Origin: Flavobacterium sp. 123
GTDB lineage: Bacteria > Bacteroidota > Bacteroidia > Flavobacteriales > Flavobacteriaceae
Assembly: GCF_003634825.1 (NCBI RefSeq)
Contig: NZ_RBXD01000001.1
Coordinates: 1,200,501-1,264,500 of the forward strand
Length of the DNA stretch: 64,000 nt
Direction of reading: 5' to 3'
Numbering within the stretch: the first letter of the stretch is position 1; every line of letters starts with the position of its first letter. A program made the position numbers and the translations under genes. The notes below the pieces were generated by a model. It had not been told where the DNA came from. It saw nothing but the letters and a program-made list of their open reading frames with translations, and made no database searches. Below, piece after piece: positions 7,648 through 16,493 of the stretch.

Positions 7648-9006
7648 ATGCAACTGTATAACACCTTAAGCGCAGAAGAAAGAGCTGAACTGATTGATCA
7701 GGCCGGTAAACAACGCCTTACGTTGTCTTTCTATGCGTATGCCAAAATTCAAGATCCTAAAAAATTTCGCGACGATTTATTTATCGAATGGAACAAGCTC
7801 GACGCTCTTGGTCGAACCTATGTTGCCAAAGAAGGAATTAATGCTCAAATGAGTGTTCCTGCAGAAAATTTTGAAACTTTCCGCGAAACTTTAGAAGCAT
7901 ATGATTTCATGAAAAACATTCGTTTGAATGTGGCGGTGGAGCACGATGATCATTCGTTTTTGAAACTAACTGTAAAAGTTCGTGATAAAATTGTAGCCGA
8001 TGGATTGAACGACGAAACTTTTGATGTAACTAATATTGGTGTGCATTTAAAAGCGCAAGAATTCAATGAAATTCTGGACAATCCAGATACAATTGTAGTT
8101 GATTTTAGAAATCATTACGAGAGCGAAATTGGTCATTTCAAAGGAGCTATTACACCTGATGTGGAAACTTTCCGGGAATCTTTACCAATCATCAACGAAC
8201 AATTGAAAGATTTCAAAGAAGATAAAAACTTGGTTATGTATTGTACTGGTGGAATTCGTTGTGAAAAAGCTTCTGCGTATTTCAAACATCAAGGTTTTAA
8301 AAATGTGTTCCAATTAGAAGGTGGAATTATTAATTATGCCAAACAAATCAAAGAAGAAAATCTTGAAAGTAAATTCATAGGAAAGAACTTTGTTTTTGAC
8401 CATCGTCTAGGCGAAAGAATTACCGACGATATTGTATCACAATGTCATCAATGCGGAAAACCTTGCGACAATCATACTAATTGTGAAAACGTCGGTTGCC
8501 ATTTATTATTCATCCAATGCGACGATTGTAAAGCAGCGATGGAAAACTGTTGCTCTACCGAATGTTTAGACATTATACACTTGCCACTCGTAGAACAAGT
8601 AAAATTACGAAGAGGAATCCAGGTAGGAAACAAAGTCTTTCGCAAAGGAAAATCAGATAAATTAGCCTTCAAACATTCTGGCGAACTATCCGATAAATCA
8701 TTGGCTTTAGCCGAAAAATCAACAGCTATTCGCCAAAAAATAAAAGTAAAAAAAGTACTTCTTGGTAAAGCAGAACACTATTATGCAAAAGCACAAGTAG
8801 CGCTATTTACTATCGAAAACCAAGAATTAAACCTTGGTGATAAAATATTGATTTCAGGACCAACAACTGGAAATCAAGAATTAGTTTTAGAAAAAATGTT
8901 AGTCAACGGAACGGAAGGAGTTCAAGCAAAAATGGGTGATAAAGTAACTTTTACTTTGCCTTTCCGCATCCGATTATCAGATAAATTATATAAAATTACA
9001 AACTAA
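7648..9006 (+). CDS. trhO: TrhO-like tRNA uridine(34) hydroxylase with extra C-terminal domain
   Basis: TrhO (YceA) hydroxylates wobble uridine 34 of tRNA using O2, giving ho5U. The N-terminal acylphosphatase-like domain covers about residues 1-110, and the rhodanese domain about 130-240 with catalytic Cys199 in CTGGIRCEK. A Cys-rich block at 266-306 (spaced CHQCGKPC, CENVGC, CDDC, CC, C) looks like a metal-binding segment. E. coli TrhO is about 350 residues, but this protein has 452. Residues 368-452 are an added domain that closely resembles residues 328-413 of the next gene product (shared GDKIL, LPFRIR and SDKLYKI motifs). The two genes are 6 bp apart and surely co-transcribed. The activity assignment is by family, and the role of the extra domain is inference. 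Confidence 0.92.
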   Translation: MQLYNTLSAEERAELIDQAGKQRLTLSFYAYAKIQDPKKFRDDLFIEWNKLDALGRTYVAKEGINAQMSVPAENFETFRETLEAYDFMKNIRLNVAVEHDDHSFLKLTVKVRDKIVADGLNDETFDVTNIGVHLKAQEFNEILDNPDTIVVDFRNHYESEIGHFKGAITPDVETFRESLPIINEQLKDFKEDKNLVMYCTGGIRCEKASAYFKHQGFKNVFQLEGGIINYAKQIKEENLESKFIGKNFVFDHRLGERITDDIVSQCHQCGKPCDNHTNCENVGCHLLFIQCDDCKAAMENCCSTECLDIIHLPLVEQVKLRRGIQVGNKVFRKGKSDKLAFKHSGELSDKSLALAEKSTAIRQKIKVKKVLLGKAEHYYAKAQVALFTIENQELNLGDKILISGPTTGNQELVLEKMLVNGTEGVQAKMGDKVTFTLPFRIRLSDKLYKITN

Positions 9007-9012
9007 TTTATC

Positions 9013-10254
9013 ATGACATTGACGAACAAAATAGAGCTTATGGCTCCCGCTGGGAACTTTGAGTCTTTACAAGCTGGGTTAGATAATGGCGCTGATTCTG
9101 TTTACTTTGGTGTAGAACAATTGAACATGCGCGCTCGTGCTACCGTGAATTTCACTATGGATGATTTGCCCGAAATTGCAAAACGTTGTGAGGCTAAAAA
9201 TGTGCGAAGCTACCTAACATTAAATACCATTATTTACGATCATGACTTATCGGTTGTAAAAACATTATTGAATAAAGCAAAAGAAGCAAATATTACTGCG
9301 GTTATTGCTTCGGACCAAGCGGTTATTGCTATGGCGAGAAGCATTGGGATGGAGGTTCACATTTCTACTCAGTTAAATGTTACGAATATTGAAACCATAA
9401 AATTCTATAGTTTATTTGCAGATACGATGGTTTTGAGCCGTGAATTGAGTTTGCGTCAAGTAAAAAAAATCACGGAACAAATCGAAAAAGAACAAATTAA
9501 AGGCCCAAACGGAAATTTAGTAGAAATCGAAATTTTTGGACACGGTGCATTGTGTATGGCCGTATCAGGAAAATGTTATTTGAGTTTACACTCCAATAAT
9601 TCTTCTGCAAATCGTGGTGCTTGCAAACAAAATTGTCGAAAAAAATATACCGTTATTGACCAAGAAACTGGCTTTGAAATCGAAGTTGATAATGAATATT
9701 TAATGTCGCCAAAGGATTTATGCACTTTAGACTTTCTAGACCAAGTAATTGATTCTGGTATTCAAGTCTTGAAAATCGAAGGTCGTGGTCGTGCTCCTGA
9801 ATACGTTGCCACAGTCATCAAAACTTATCGTGAAGCCATTGATAGTTATTACGACGGAAGCTTTTCGAAAGAGAAAGTAACGCTTTGGATGGAAGCGTTG
9901 AATACCGTTTACAATCGTGGTTTTTGGTCTGGTTATTATCTGGGGCAAGAATTAGGCGAATGGAGCGATGTTTCTGGCTCAATGGCTACACAGAAAAAAG
10001 TCTATGTAGGTAAAGGCACCCATTATTTTCCGAAAGCAACTATTGGTCAATTCAAAATTGAAGCTTACGACATCAAACTTGGCGATAAAATTCTGGTAAC
10101 AGGACCAAGTACTGGCGCAAAAGAAATGATTATTGAGGAAATGTATGTCAATGATAAAGTAGCTGACAAAGCTACCAAAGGAGATGATTGCACTTTCAAA
10201 CTGCCTTTCAGAATCCGAATGTCTGACAAATTATATAAAATTGTGGAAGCCTAA
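9013..10254 (+). CDS. trhP: U32-family TrhP-like tRNA hydroxylation protein
   Basis: A 413-residue U32 'peptidase' family member of the YegQ/TrhP type, which takes part in prephenate-dependent formation of 5-hydroxyuridine at tRNA position 34. The U32 signature is complete (EIFGHGALCMAVSGKCYLS, Cys181 and Cys188), with GACKQNC (Cys204, Cys208) completing a four-Cys set likely to hold an iron-sulfur cluster. Residues 328-413 form the U32 C-terminal beta-barrel, duplicated in the preceding TrhO-like protein. The stop overlaps the ferredoxin start by one base (TAATG). Together the operon puts O2-dependent and O2-independent routes to the same modification side by side. Protease activity is unlikely. 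Confidence 0.9.
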   Translation: MTLTNKIELMAPAGNFESLQAGLDNGADSVYFGVEQLNMRARATVNFTMDDLPEIAKRCEAKNVRSYLTLNTIIYDHDLSVVKTLLNKAKEANITAVIASDQAVIAMARSIGMEVHISTQLNVTNIETIKFYSLFADTMVLSRELSLRQVKKITEQIEKEQIKGPNGNLVEIEIFGHGALCMAVSGKCYLSLHSNNSSANRGACKQNCRKKYTVIDQETGFEIEVDNEYLMSPKDLCTLDFLDQVIDSGIQVLKIEGRGRAPEYVATVIKTYREAIDSYYDGSFSKEKVTLWMEALNTVYNRGFWSGYYLGQELGEWSDVSGSMATQKKVYVGKGTHYFPKATIGQFKIEAYDIKLGDKILVTGPSTGAKEMIIEEMYVNDKVADKATKGDDCTFKLPFRIRMSDKLYKIVEA

Positions 10255-10484
10255 TGGTTATTGTTACGTTACAAAGAGACAAATGCATTGGCTGTAATTA
10301 TTGCGTCGAAATGGCTCCAGTTCAGTTTCAAATGTCCAAGAAAGACGGAAAATCGGTTTTGATTCATTCCCAAAATGCCAAAGGTTTTTTTACCTTAAAA
10401 TCACACGATCACAGTATTGTTGAAAGTTGTGAATTAGCCGTAAAAGCCTGTCCAGTCAAAATAATTACACTAAAAGAAACCTAA
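10254..10484 (+). CDS. Single-cluster 4Fe-4S ferredoxin coupled to trhP
   Basis: A 76-residue ferredoxin. Cys11, Cys14 and Cys17 (CIGCNYC) with Cys66 in ACP form one [4Fe-4S] site. Cys59 could form a disulfide, as in other single-cluster ferredoxins. The second cluster motif of bacterial 2x[4Fe-4S] ferredoxins is absent. Its ATG overlaps the trhP stop (TAATG), so translation is probably coupled, and a strong terminator follows 29 bp later. The position suggests that it supplies electrons or cluster support to TrhP or TrhO, an inference from operon structure only. Confidence 0.9.
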   Translation: MVIVTLQRDKCIGCNYCVEMAPVQFQMSKKDGKSVLIHSQNAKGFFTLKSHDHSIVESCELAVKACPVKIITLKET

Positions 10485-10513
10485 AATTCACAGCCAAAAA
10501 GAGTTTAAATTCA

Positions 10514-10548
10514 ACCCATTACAGCATCTTTTGTAATGGGTTTTTTTA
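10514..10548 (+). terminator. Rho-independent terminator of the trhO-trhP-ferredoxin operon
   Basis: A perfect 10-bp stem (ACCCATTACA at 10514-10523 with TGTAATGGGT at 10532-10541) and 8-nt loop are followed directly by a T run. Confidence 0.9.
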
Positions 10549-10582
10549 GTATAAATTTATGATTTATTGCTCTTTTGAACGG

Positions 10583-10614
10583 TTGTAACTTAAAACTAAA
10601 AAATACTATCTTTA
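10583..10614 (+). promoter_or_regulatory. Candidate promoter of the ricT-gldH-pbp operon
   Basis: TTG at 10583-10585 and TATCTTTA at 10607-10614 are separated by 21 nt, within the spacing of Bacteroidota sigma-A promoters (TTG/TAnnTTTG). The box ends 56 bp before the ricT ATG. Confidence 0.5.
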
Positions 10615-10670
10615 CACATTAATCGTTTTAAGAACTTAAGTTGCTTTTTTGCAACACTACATATAAAATT

Positions 10671-11972
10671 ATGGCATGTACAAGTTGTTCAACTTCTGAT
10701 GGTGGTTCACCTAAGGGTTGCAAAAATAATGGGACTTGCGGCACCGATAGCTGCAACAAATTAACGGTTTTCGACTGGCTCTCCAATATGAGTTTACCTA
10801 ATGGCGAAGCCGCTTTTGACTGTGTGGAAGTTCGTTTCAAAAATGGAAGAAAAGAGTTTTATCGCAATACAGAAAAACTAACTTTAAGCATGGGAGATAT
10901 TGTAGCCACGGTTGCTTCTCCTGGGCATGATATAGGAATTGTTACTTTGACGGGTGAGCTTGTTCGCATCCAAATGAAGAAAAAAGGGGTCAATCCAAAC
11001 AGTAATGAAGTTCCAAAAATTTATAGAAAAGCATCTCAAAAAGACATCGATATTTGGTCTGTAGCTCGTGATCGTGAAGAACCAATGAAAGTTCGCGCAC
11101 GTGAATTGGCCATAGCCCAAAAACTAGAAATGAAAATTTCAGATATTGAATTTCAAGGCGACGGTTCTAAAGCGACTTTTTACTATACGGCAAATGACAG
11201 AGTCGATTTTAGATTATTAATTAAAGATTTTGCCAAAGAATTCAGTACTCGAGTAGAAATGAAACAAGTAGGCTTTCGCCAAGAAGCTGCTCGTTTAGGA
11301 GGAATTGGTTCTTGCGGAAGAGAATTATGTTGTTCGACTTGGTTAACAGATTTTAGAAGCGTAAATACTTCTGCGGCGCGTTACCAACAATTGTCTTTGA
11401 ATCCTCAAAAACTTGCTGGACAATGCGGCAAACTGAAGTGTTGTTTGAACTATGAATTAGACACTTACATGGATGCGTTGAAGCATTTTCCAGATTTTGA
11501 CACCAAACTTATTACCGAAAAAGGAGATGCTATTTGTCAAAAACAAGATATTTTCAAAGGACTGATGTGGTTTGCTTACACCAATAATTTTGCTAATTGG
11601 CATGTATTAAAAATAGACCAGGTTCAAGAAATTATTGCTGAAAACAAACTAAAAAATAAAGTTTCGGCACTAGAAGATTATGCAATTGAAATTGTTGCAG
11701 AACCAGAGAAAAACTTTAATAATGCGATGGGACAAGAAAGTTTAACGCGTTTTGATCAGCCAAAAGCGAAGAAAAAACCAAATAAAAAACGCAGACCTTC
11801 AGGAGAAAATGCTGCCGTTGAAAACAACAACAGACCAGCAAATCCAAACCAAAACAACAACAATAATAGACCAAACAATAATAACAATAAACGTCCGAAT
11901 CCTGCAAATAATAAAAAACCTGCAGAACCAAGAAAACCAATAATTATTACTAAAAATGTCGATAAAAAATAG
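10671..11972 (+). CDS. ricT: RicT/YaaT-like PSP1-domain protein
   Basis: A 433-residue PSP1-domain protein. The ATG at 10671 gives the conserved start MACTSCSTSDGGSPKGCK; a longer TTG-started frame at 10641 is less likely. Paired Cys motifs GSCGRELCC and CGKLKCC in the centre match RicT, whose RicAFT complex in Bacillus carries [4Fe-4S] clusters and controls RNA processing. The N-terminus adds further Cys residues (CTSC, CGTDSC). The C-terminal ~80 residues are low complexity, very rich in Asn, Pro, Lys and Arg. The 3' end overlaps gldH by 17 bp in another frame. In Bacteroidota no RicA/RicF is evident nearby, so the partner set may differ. Confidence 0.9.
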   Translation: MACTSCSTSDGGSPKGCKNNGTCGTDSCNKLTVFDWLSNMSLPNGEAAFDCVEVRFKNGRKEFYRNTEKLTLSMGDIVATVASPGHDIGIVTLTGELVRIQMKKKGVNPNSNEVPKIYRKASQKDIDIWSVARDREEPMKVRARELAIAQKLEMKISDIEFQGDGSKATFYYTANDRVDFRLLIKDFAKEFSTRVEMKQVGFRQEAARLGGIGSCGRELCCSTWLTDFRSVNTSAARYQQLSLNPQKLAGQCGKLKCCLNYELDTYMDALKHFPDFDTKLITEKGDAICQKQDIFKGLMWFAYTNNFANWHVLKIDQVQEIIAENKLKNKVSALEDYAIEIVAEPEKNFNNAMGQESLTRFDQPKAKKKPNKKRRPSGENAAVENNNRPANPNQNNNNNRPNNNNNKRPNPANNKKPAEPRKPIIITKNVDKK

Positions 11973-12435
11973 TGCTTTATTGCTTTTAGTTGCAACACTT
12001 TTTTTTTCTTGTGATAAAAAAAGAGTTTTTGATGAATACAAATCTGTTGGGAGTGCTTGGCACAAAGACAGTATTGTAACTTTCAATTTACCAGAATTAG
12101 ACTCGACAAAACGATACAATTTATTTGTAACTTTGAGAGACAACAACAATTATCCATTTAATAATTTGTTCTTAATTGTAGCTTTAGAAATGCCAAATGG
12201 TTTTACTAAAGTTGACACATTAGAATACCAAATGGCTAATCCAGATGGTTCATTACTTGGTGATGGATTCACTGATATTAAAGAAAGTAAATTGTTTTAC
12301 AAAGAAAATGTACGTTTCAGAGGAAAGTATAAAGTATATGTAAAACAAGCGGTAAGAGAAACTGGAAAAGTTCCGGGAGTAGAACTTCTAGAAGGAATTA
12401 CAGATGTAGGTTTTAGAATAGAAAAAAAAGAATAG
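11956..12435 (+). CDS. gldH: Gliding motility lipoprotein GldH
   Basis: A 159-residue lipoprotein with a type II signal peptide and lipobox LFFSC at about residues 15-19. The body (VFDEYKSVGSAWHKDSIVTF, then a beta-rich domain ending GITDVGFRIEK) has the length and pattern of GldH, required with the other Gld proteins for Flavobacterium gliding and type IX secretion. It overlaps the end of ricT by 17 bp and is followed 9 bp later by a penicillin-binding protein gene, so the three form an operon. Confidence 0.9.
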   Translation: MSIKNSALLLLVATLFFSCDKKRVFDEYKSVGSAWHKDSIVTFNLPELDSTKRYNLFVTLRDNNNYPFNNLFLIVALEMPNGFTKVDTLEYQMANPDGSLLGDGFTDIKESKLFYKENVRFRGKYKVYVKQAVRETGKVPGVELLEGITDVGFRIEKKE

Positions 12436-12444
12436 AATTGCATT

Positions 12445-14760
12445 ATGGCTATCAGAAAAAACAACAATCAGCTTAATAATACTGAAAAAGACATCAAATA
12501 TTATTCAAAGAAATTTTGGAAAGTTTTCTTGTATACCATGGGAGGACTTGCTTTATTCTTCCTATTTGCTTCTTGGGGACTTTTTGGTTCAATGCCTTCC
12601 TTCGAAGATTTAGAAAATCCAGATTCCAATTTAGCCACAGAAATCATCTCGGCTGACGGAGTAGTTATTGGAAAGTATTTTGAAAAAAACAGGTCTCAAT
12701 TAAAATACTCTGACTTACCAAAAAACTTGGTTCAAGCATTAGTAGCTACCGAAGATGCTCGCTTTTATGAACATTCAGGAATTGATGGAAGAGGAACAAT
12801 GAGAGCCCTTTTGAGTTTAGGAACTAGCGGTGGGGCGAGTACGTTAACCCAGCAATTAGCCAAACAATTATTCCATGGTGAAGGGTCTAAATTTTTACCT
12901 TTTAGAATTGTACAAAAAGCCAAAGAATGGATTATTGCTATTCGATTAGAAAGACAATACACTAAAAATGAAATCATTGCAATGTATTGCAACGTCTATG
13001 ATTTTGGGAACAACTCTGTAGGAGTAAGCTCTGCAGCAAAAACCTACTTTTCAAAAGAACCAAAAGATTTAACCATTGACGAATCAGCGATATTAGTTGG
13101 AATGTTCAAAAATTCAGGTTTATATAATCCTGTTAGAAATCCTGAAGGCGTTACCAATAGAAGAAACGTAGTGCTTTTACAAATGGAAAAAGCAGGCATT
13201 ATTAATGAATCTCAAAAATTAAAATTACAACGTTTACCTATCAAATTGAATTTCAAATTAGAAAGTCATAAAGACGGAACGGCAACTTATTTTAGAGAAT
13301 ATTTACGTGATTACATGAAAAAATGGGTAGAAGAAAACAAAAAACCCGACGGATCAGATTACGATATTTATAAAGACGGATTGAAAATCTACACCACTAT
13401 TGATTCCAGAATGCAACTACATGCTGAAGAAGCAGTTGAAGCACATATGGCAAACCTTCAGGAGGAATTTTTCAATCAAGCAAAAGACAATAAAAACGCG
13501 CCTTTTGTTAATATTTCTGAGGCGGAAACCCAACGAATTATTGATAAAGCCATGAGAGCATCTTCTCGTTGGAACATAATGGAATCTATGGACAAAAGCG
13601 AGGACGAAATTATAGCTTCGTTCAAACAAAAAACAAAAATGACTGTATTCACCTGGAAAGGAGAAAGAGATACAATCATGACACCATTAGATTCAATCCG
13701 TTATTATAAACACTTTCTTCAATCTGGGCTTATGGCAATGGAACCTCAAACCGGTAACATCAAAGCTTGGGTAGGTGGAATCAATTACAAATATTTTCAA
13801 TACGATCACGTTGGGCAAGGCGCTAGACAAGTAGGTTCTACTTTTAAACCTTTCGTTTATGCAACAGCAATCGAACAATTGAATATGTCTCCTTGCGATT
13901 CTATACTTGATGGTCCGTTTATGATTAGAAAAGGTCGTCATCATGTAACCGAAGATTGGGAGCCTAGAAACTCTGACAATAAATACAGAGGAATGGTTAC
14001 GCTAAAAAAAGGTCTTGCCAATTCTATCAATACAATTTCAGCAAAATTAATAGACAAAACAGGTCCAGAAGCCGTTGTGGAATTAACGCATAAACTTGGC
14101 GTTACTTCTGAAATTCCTGTTCAACCTTCTATAGCGCTTGGAGCCGTGGAAATTACTGTAGAAGATATGGTAGCGGCATACAGCACATTTGCTAATCAAG
14201 GAGTCTATGTAAAACCACAATTTCTAACTAAAATTGAAGATAAAAGTGGTGTAGTTATCTATGAACCTATTCCAGAATCACATGATGTTTTAAATAAAGA
14301 CATCGCCTTTGCAGTTATTAAATTACTTGAAGGAGTTACTGAAGGAGGATCTGGAGAACGTTTAAGAACCCAAGGTGGCGGGAATGGTGACAACCGTTGG
14401 ACTGGCTATCCGTATATGTTCACCAACCCAATTGCAGGAAAAACAGGTACTACTCAAAACCAATCTGACGGATGGTTTATGGGTATGGTTCCTAATTTAG
14501 TTACTGGAGTTTGGGTAGGATGCGAAGATCGTTCGGCACGTTTCAAAAGCCTAACTTATGGTCAAGGAGCTACGGCTGCCCTTCCTATTTGGGGTTATTT
14601 TATGAAAAAATGCTATGATGACCCAGATCTTCATGTATCAAAAGAACCTTTCGAAAGACCTGCTAATCTTTCTATAAAAGTAGATTGTTACACCGCACCT
14701 AAAGTCGTTAAAGACTCCACTGCGGTAGAAGAACAGAGCACTGAAGAGTTTGGATTGTAG
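12445..14760 (+). CDS. Class A penicillin-binding protein (transglycosylase/transpeptidase)
   Basis: A 771-residue PBP1A-type enzyme building peptidoglycan in the periplasm. One N-terminal membrane span (VFLYTMGGLALFFLFASWGLF) anchors it. The GT51 glycosyltransferase domain shows EDARFYEHSGID with the catalytic Glu, and GGASTLTQQLAKQLF. The transpeptidase domain carries the active-site Ser in GSTFKP, SIN (in ANSINTIS) and KTGTT. It is last in the ricT-gldH operon, followed after 11 bp by copy B of the structured 3' element. Confidence 0.95.
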   Translation: MAIRKNNNQLNNTEKDIKYYSKKFWKVFLYTMGGLALFFLFASWGLFGSMPSFEDLENPDSNLATEIISADGVVIGKYFEKNRSQLKYSDLPKNLVQALVATEDARFYEHSGIDGRGTMRALLSLGTSGGASTLTQQLAKQLFHGEGSKFLPFRIVQKAKEWIIAIRLERQYTKNEIIAMYCNVYDFGNNSVGVSSAAKTYFSKEPKDLTIDESAILVGMFKNSGLYNPVRNPEGVTNRRNVVLLQMEKAGIINESQKLKLQRLPIKLNFKLESHKDGTATYFREYLRDYMKKWVEENKKPDGSDYDIYKDGLKIYTTIDSRMQLHAEEAVEAHMANLQEEFFNQAKDNKNAPFVNISEAETQRIIDKAMRASSRWNIMESMDKSEDEIIASFKQKTKMTVFTWKGERDTIMTPLDSIRYYKHFLQSGLMAMEPQTGNIKAWVGGINYKYFQYDHVGQGARQVGSTFKPFVYATAIEQLNMSPCDSILDGPFMIRKGRHHVTEDWEPRNSDNKYRGMVTLKKGLANSINTISAKLIDKTGPEAVVELTHKLGVTSEIPVQPSIALGAVEITVEDMVAAYSTFANQGVYVKPQFLTKIEDKSGVVIYEPIPESHDVLNKDIAFAVIKLLEGVTEGGSGERLRTQGGGNGDNRWTGYPYMFTNPIAGKTGTTQNQSDGWFMGMVPNLVTGVWVGCEDRSARFKSLTYGQGATAALPIWGYFMKKCYDDPDLHVSKEPFERPANLSIKVDCYTAPKVVKDSTAVEEQSTEEFGL

Positions 14761-14771
14761 TTTTTAAATCT

Positions 14772-14840
14772 GGAGCTTTTTCCTGCTATTCGCTATATCC
14801 ACGCCAAAAAAAGCGTGGGATGCCGCTACTATCAGGGCTA
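14772..14840 (+). repeat. Structured 3' element, copy B (after the penicillin-binding protein)
   Basis: The element starts GGAGCT 11 nt after the stop codon and ends AGGGCTA 55 nt before the next start. The central stem is CCACGC/GCGTGG (14799-14804 with 14813-14818), unlike the stems of copies A and C. The outer helix can be AGC/GCU with CCTG/CAGG. Its orientation relative to the upstream gene is the same as in copies A and C. Confidence 0.75.
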
Positions 14841-14895
14841 GGGCAATTGGATTCAAAATAAAATTTATCATTTCAATAAATTATAAATTACTAGT

Positions 14896-15597
14896 ATGAT
14901 AAACAAAAAAGTAAACTCAGTCCATGAAGCCCTTCGAGGCATTGAAAACGGAATGACAATCATGCTTGGTGGTTTTGGATTATGTGGTATTCCTGAAAAT
15001 TCCATTGCCGAATTGGTAAAAAAACAAACCAAAAATCTAACTTGTATTTCAAATAATGCAGGCGTTGACGATTTTGGATTGGGATTGCTTTTACAGCAAA
15101 AACAAATCAAAAAAATGATTTCTTCCTATGTAGGAGAAAATGCTGAATTTGAACGCCAAATGCTTTCCGGCGAACTCGAAGTAGACCTTATTCCTCAAGG
15201 AACACTGGCAGAACGTTGTCGCGCTGCACAAACTGGAATCCCCGCTTTTTTTACACCAGCAGGCTTCGGAACCGAAGTTGCCATTGGTAAAGAAACACGA
15301 GAATTTAACGGAAAAATGCACGTAATGGAATTGGCCTTCAAAGCTGATTTTGCCATTGTAAAAGCTTGGAAAGGCGACACCGCAGGAAACTTAATCTTTA
15401 AAGGAACTGCCCGCAACTTCAATCCTTGTATGGCAGGTGCCGCAAAAATAACCATCGCCGAAGTTGAAGAACTAGTTGAGGCTGGAACTTTAGATCCCAA
15501 TCAAATTCACACTCCTGGCATATTTGTACAACGTATTTTTCAAGGCGAGAAATACGAAAAAAGGATTGAAAAAAGAACGGTTAGGAAAAGAGAATAG
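14896..15597 (+). CDS. scoA: 3-oxoacid CoA-transferase subunit A
   Basis: A 233-residue alpha subunit of succinyl-CoA:3-ketoacid (acetoacetate) CoA-transferase. The conserved N-terminal CoA-binding segment reads [16 protein letters not shown], followed by [22 protein letters not shown] and FFTPAGFGT, all typical. The beta subunit is encoded 169 bp downstream. The pair moves CoA between succinyl-CoA and acetoacetate in ketone body or acid use. Confidence 0.94.
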   Translation: MINKKVNSVHEALRGIENGMTIMLGGFGLCGIPENSIAELVKKQTKNLTCISNNAGVDDFGLGLLLQQKQIKKMISSYVGENAEFERQMLSGELEVDLIPQGTLAERCRAAQTGIPAFFTPAGFGTEVAIGKETREFNGKMHVMELAFKADFAIVKAWKGDTAGNLIFKGTARNFNPCMAGAAKITIAEVEELVEAGTLDPNQIHTPGIFVQRIFQGEKYEKRIEKRTVRKRE

Positions 15598-15766
15598 AAT
15601 AAAGAAAATAGACCAAAACTTTCCTTTATTCTTTCAACTAAAACTTAAATGAACTCATATTCCTTATATGGTTGAAAAAACTCATGTACCCTTAAATTTT
15701 TTAATCTCGTTCATAAAAATGTTTAGTGTTTAGTTGAAAAACTTATATGGTTCAAAAAATAAAATT
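15598..15766 (+). other. AT-rich spacer with a direct repeat between scoA and scoB
   Basis: The 169-bp gap holds two near-copies of CTTATATGGTT(G/C)AAAAAA (around 15663 and 15742) and no ORF. The subunit genes of this enzyme are usually tightly spaced, so this looks like inserted or expanded repeat DNA. No stem-loop terminator was found in it. Confidence 0.4.
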
Positions 15767-16426
15767 ATGGCTTTAACAAAAGAAGACATCGCAAAACGAA
15801 TAGCCCAAGAATTAAAAGATGGTTTTTTTGTAAACCTAGGCATCGGTATTCCAACCTTAGTAGCAAACTATATTCCAAAAGGAATTAATGTGGAATTTCA
15901 AAGTGAAAATGGTGTTCTCGGCATGGGACCTTTTCCCTTTGAAGGCGAAGAAGACGCTGATTTAATCAATGCCGGAAAACAAACTATTACAACATTAGCC
16001 GGAGCTTCTTTTTTTGATTCTGCTTTGAGTTTCGGAATGATTCGGGGACAACATGTGGATTTAACCATTCTTGGCGCCATGGAAGTTGCTGAAAATGGAG
16101 ATATTGCCAACTGGAAAATTCCTGGAAAAATGGTCAAAGGAATGGGCGGCGCAATGGATCTAGTTGCTTCTGCTGAAAACATTATCGTAGCCATGATGCA
16201 TGTCAACAAAGCTGGCGAATCTAAAATTCTGAAAAAATGTACTTTGCCATTGACCGGAGTTGCTTGCGTAAAAAAAGTAGTCACCGAATTTGCCGTTCTC
16301 GAAGTAACACCAAAAGGTTTTAAACTCTTAGAACGCGCACCAGGGATTTCTGTAGAACACATCATCGCCTCCACCGAAGCGGAATTAATTATTGATGGTG
16401 AAATTCCAGAAATGGTGATAGATTAA
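15767..16426 (+). CDS. scoB: 3-oxoacid CoA-transferase subunit B
   Basis: A 219-residue beta subunit. The ATG at 15767 gives the usual start MALTKEDIAKRIAQELKDG; an in-frame TTG 33 bp upstream is less plausible. The catalytic Glu lies in the SENGVLGMGP motif, which forms the glutamyl-CoA intermediate. Also seen are GIGIPTLVANYIP and the G-rich segment KGMGGAMDLV. It works with the upstream alpha subunit and is followed by a bidirectional terminator shared with fumarase. Confidence 0.95.
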   Translation: MALTKEDIAKRIAQELKDGFFVNLGIGIPTLVANYIPKGINVEFQSENGVLGMGPFPFEGEEDADLINAGKQTITTLAGASFFDSALSFGMIRGQHVDLTILGAMEVAENGDIANWKIPGKMVKGMGGAMDLVASAENIIVAMMHVNKAGESKILKKCTLPLTGVACVKKVVTEFAVLEVTPKGFKLLERAPGISVEHIIASTEAELIIDGEIPEMVID

Positions 16427-16434
16427 AAAAATTA

Positions 16435-16493
16435 ACCGCAAATCCGCAAATTTTGAATCTCAAAAACTTTGAAATAATTTGCGGATTTACGGT
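16435..16493. terminator. Bidirectional terminator between scoB and fumarase
   Basis: Two 18-nt arms (16435-16452 ACCGCAAATCCGCAAATT and 16476-16493) pair with one mismatch around a 23-nt loop. On the minus strand the hairpin is followed by a seven-T run, and on the plus strand by AAAATTTT. The arms resemble those at 7508-7552, and a further degenerate copy lies at 16522-16540. Confidence 0.65.

Noticed and set aside
9013..10254. Annotation of the U32 protein as a protease or collagenase
   Set aside because: Cys-cluster signature, TrhP-like layout and operon with a TrhO-like gene support a tRNA modification role instead.
11716..12149. Several overlapping ORFs in other frames and on the minus strand across the ricT tail and gldH
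   Set aside because: They are by-products of Asn-codon-rich DNA; their translations are low complexity and lack family features.
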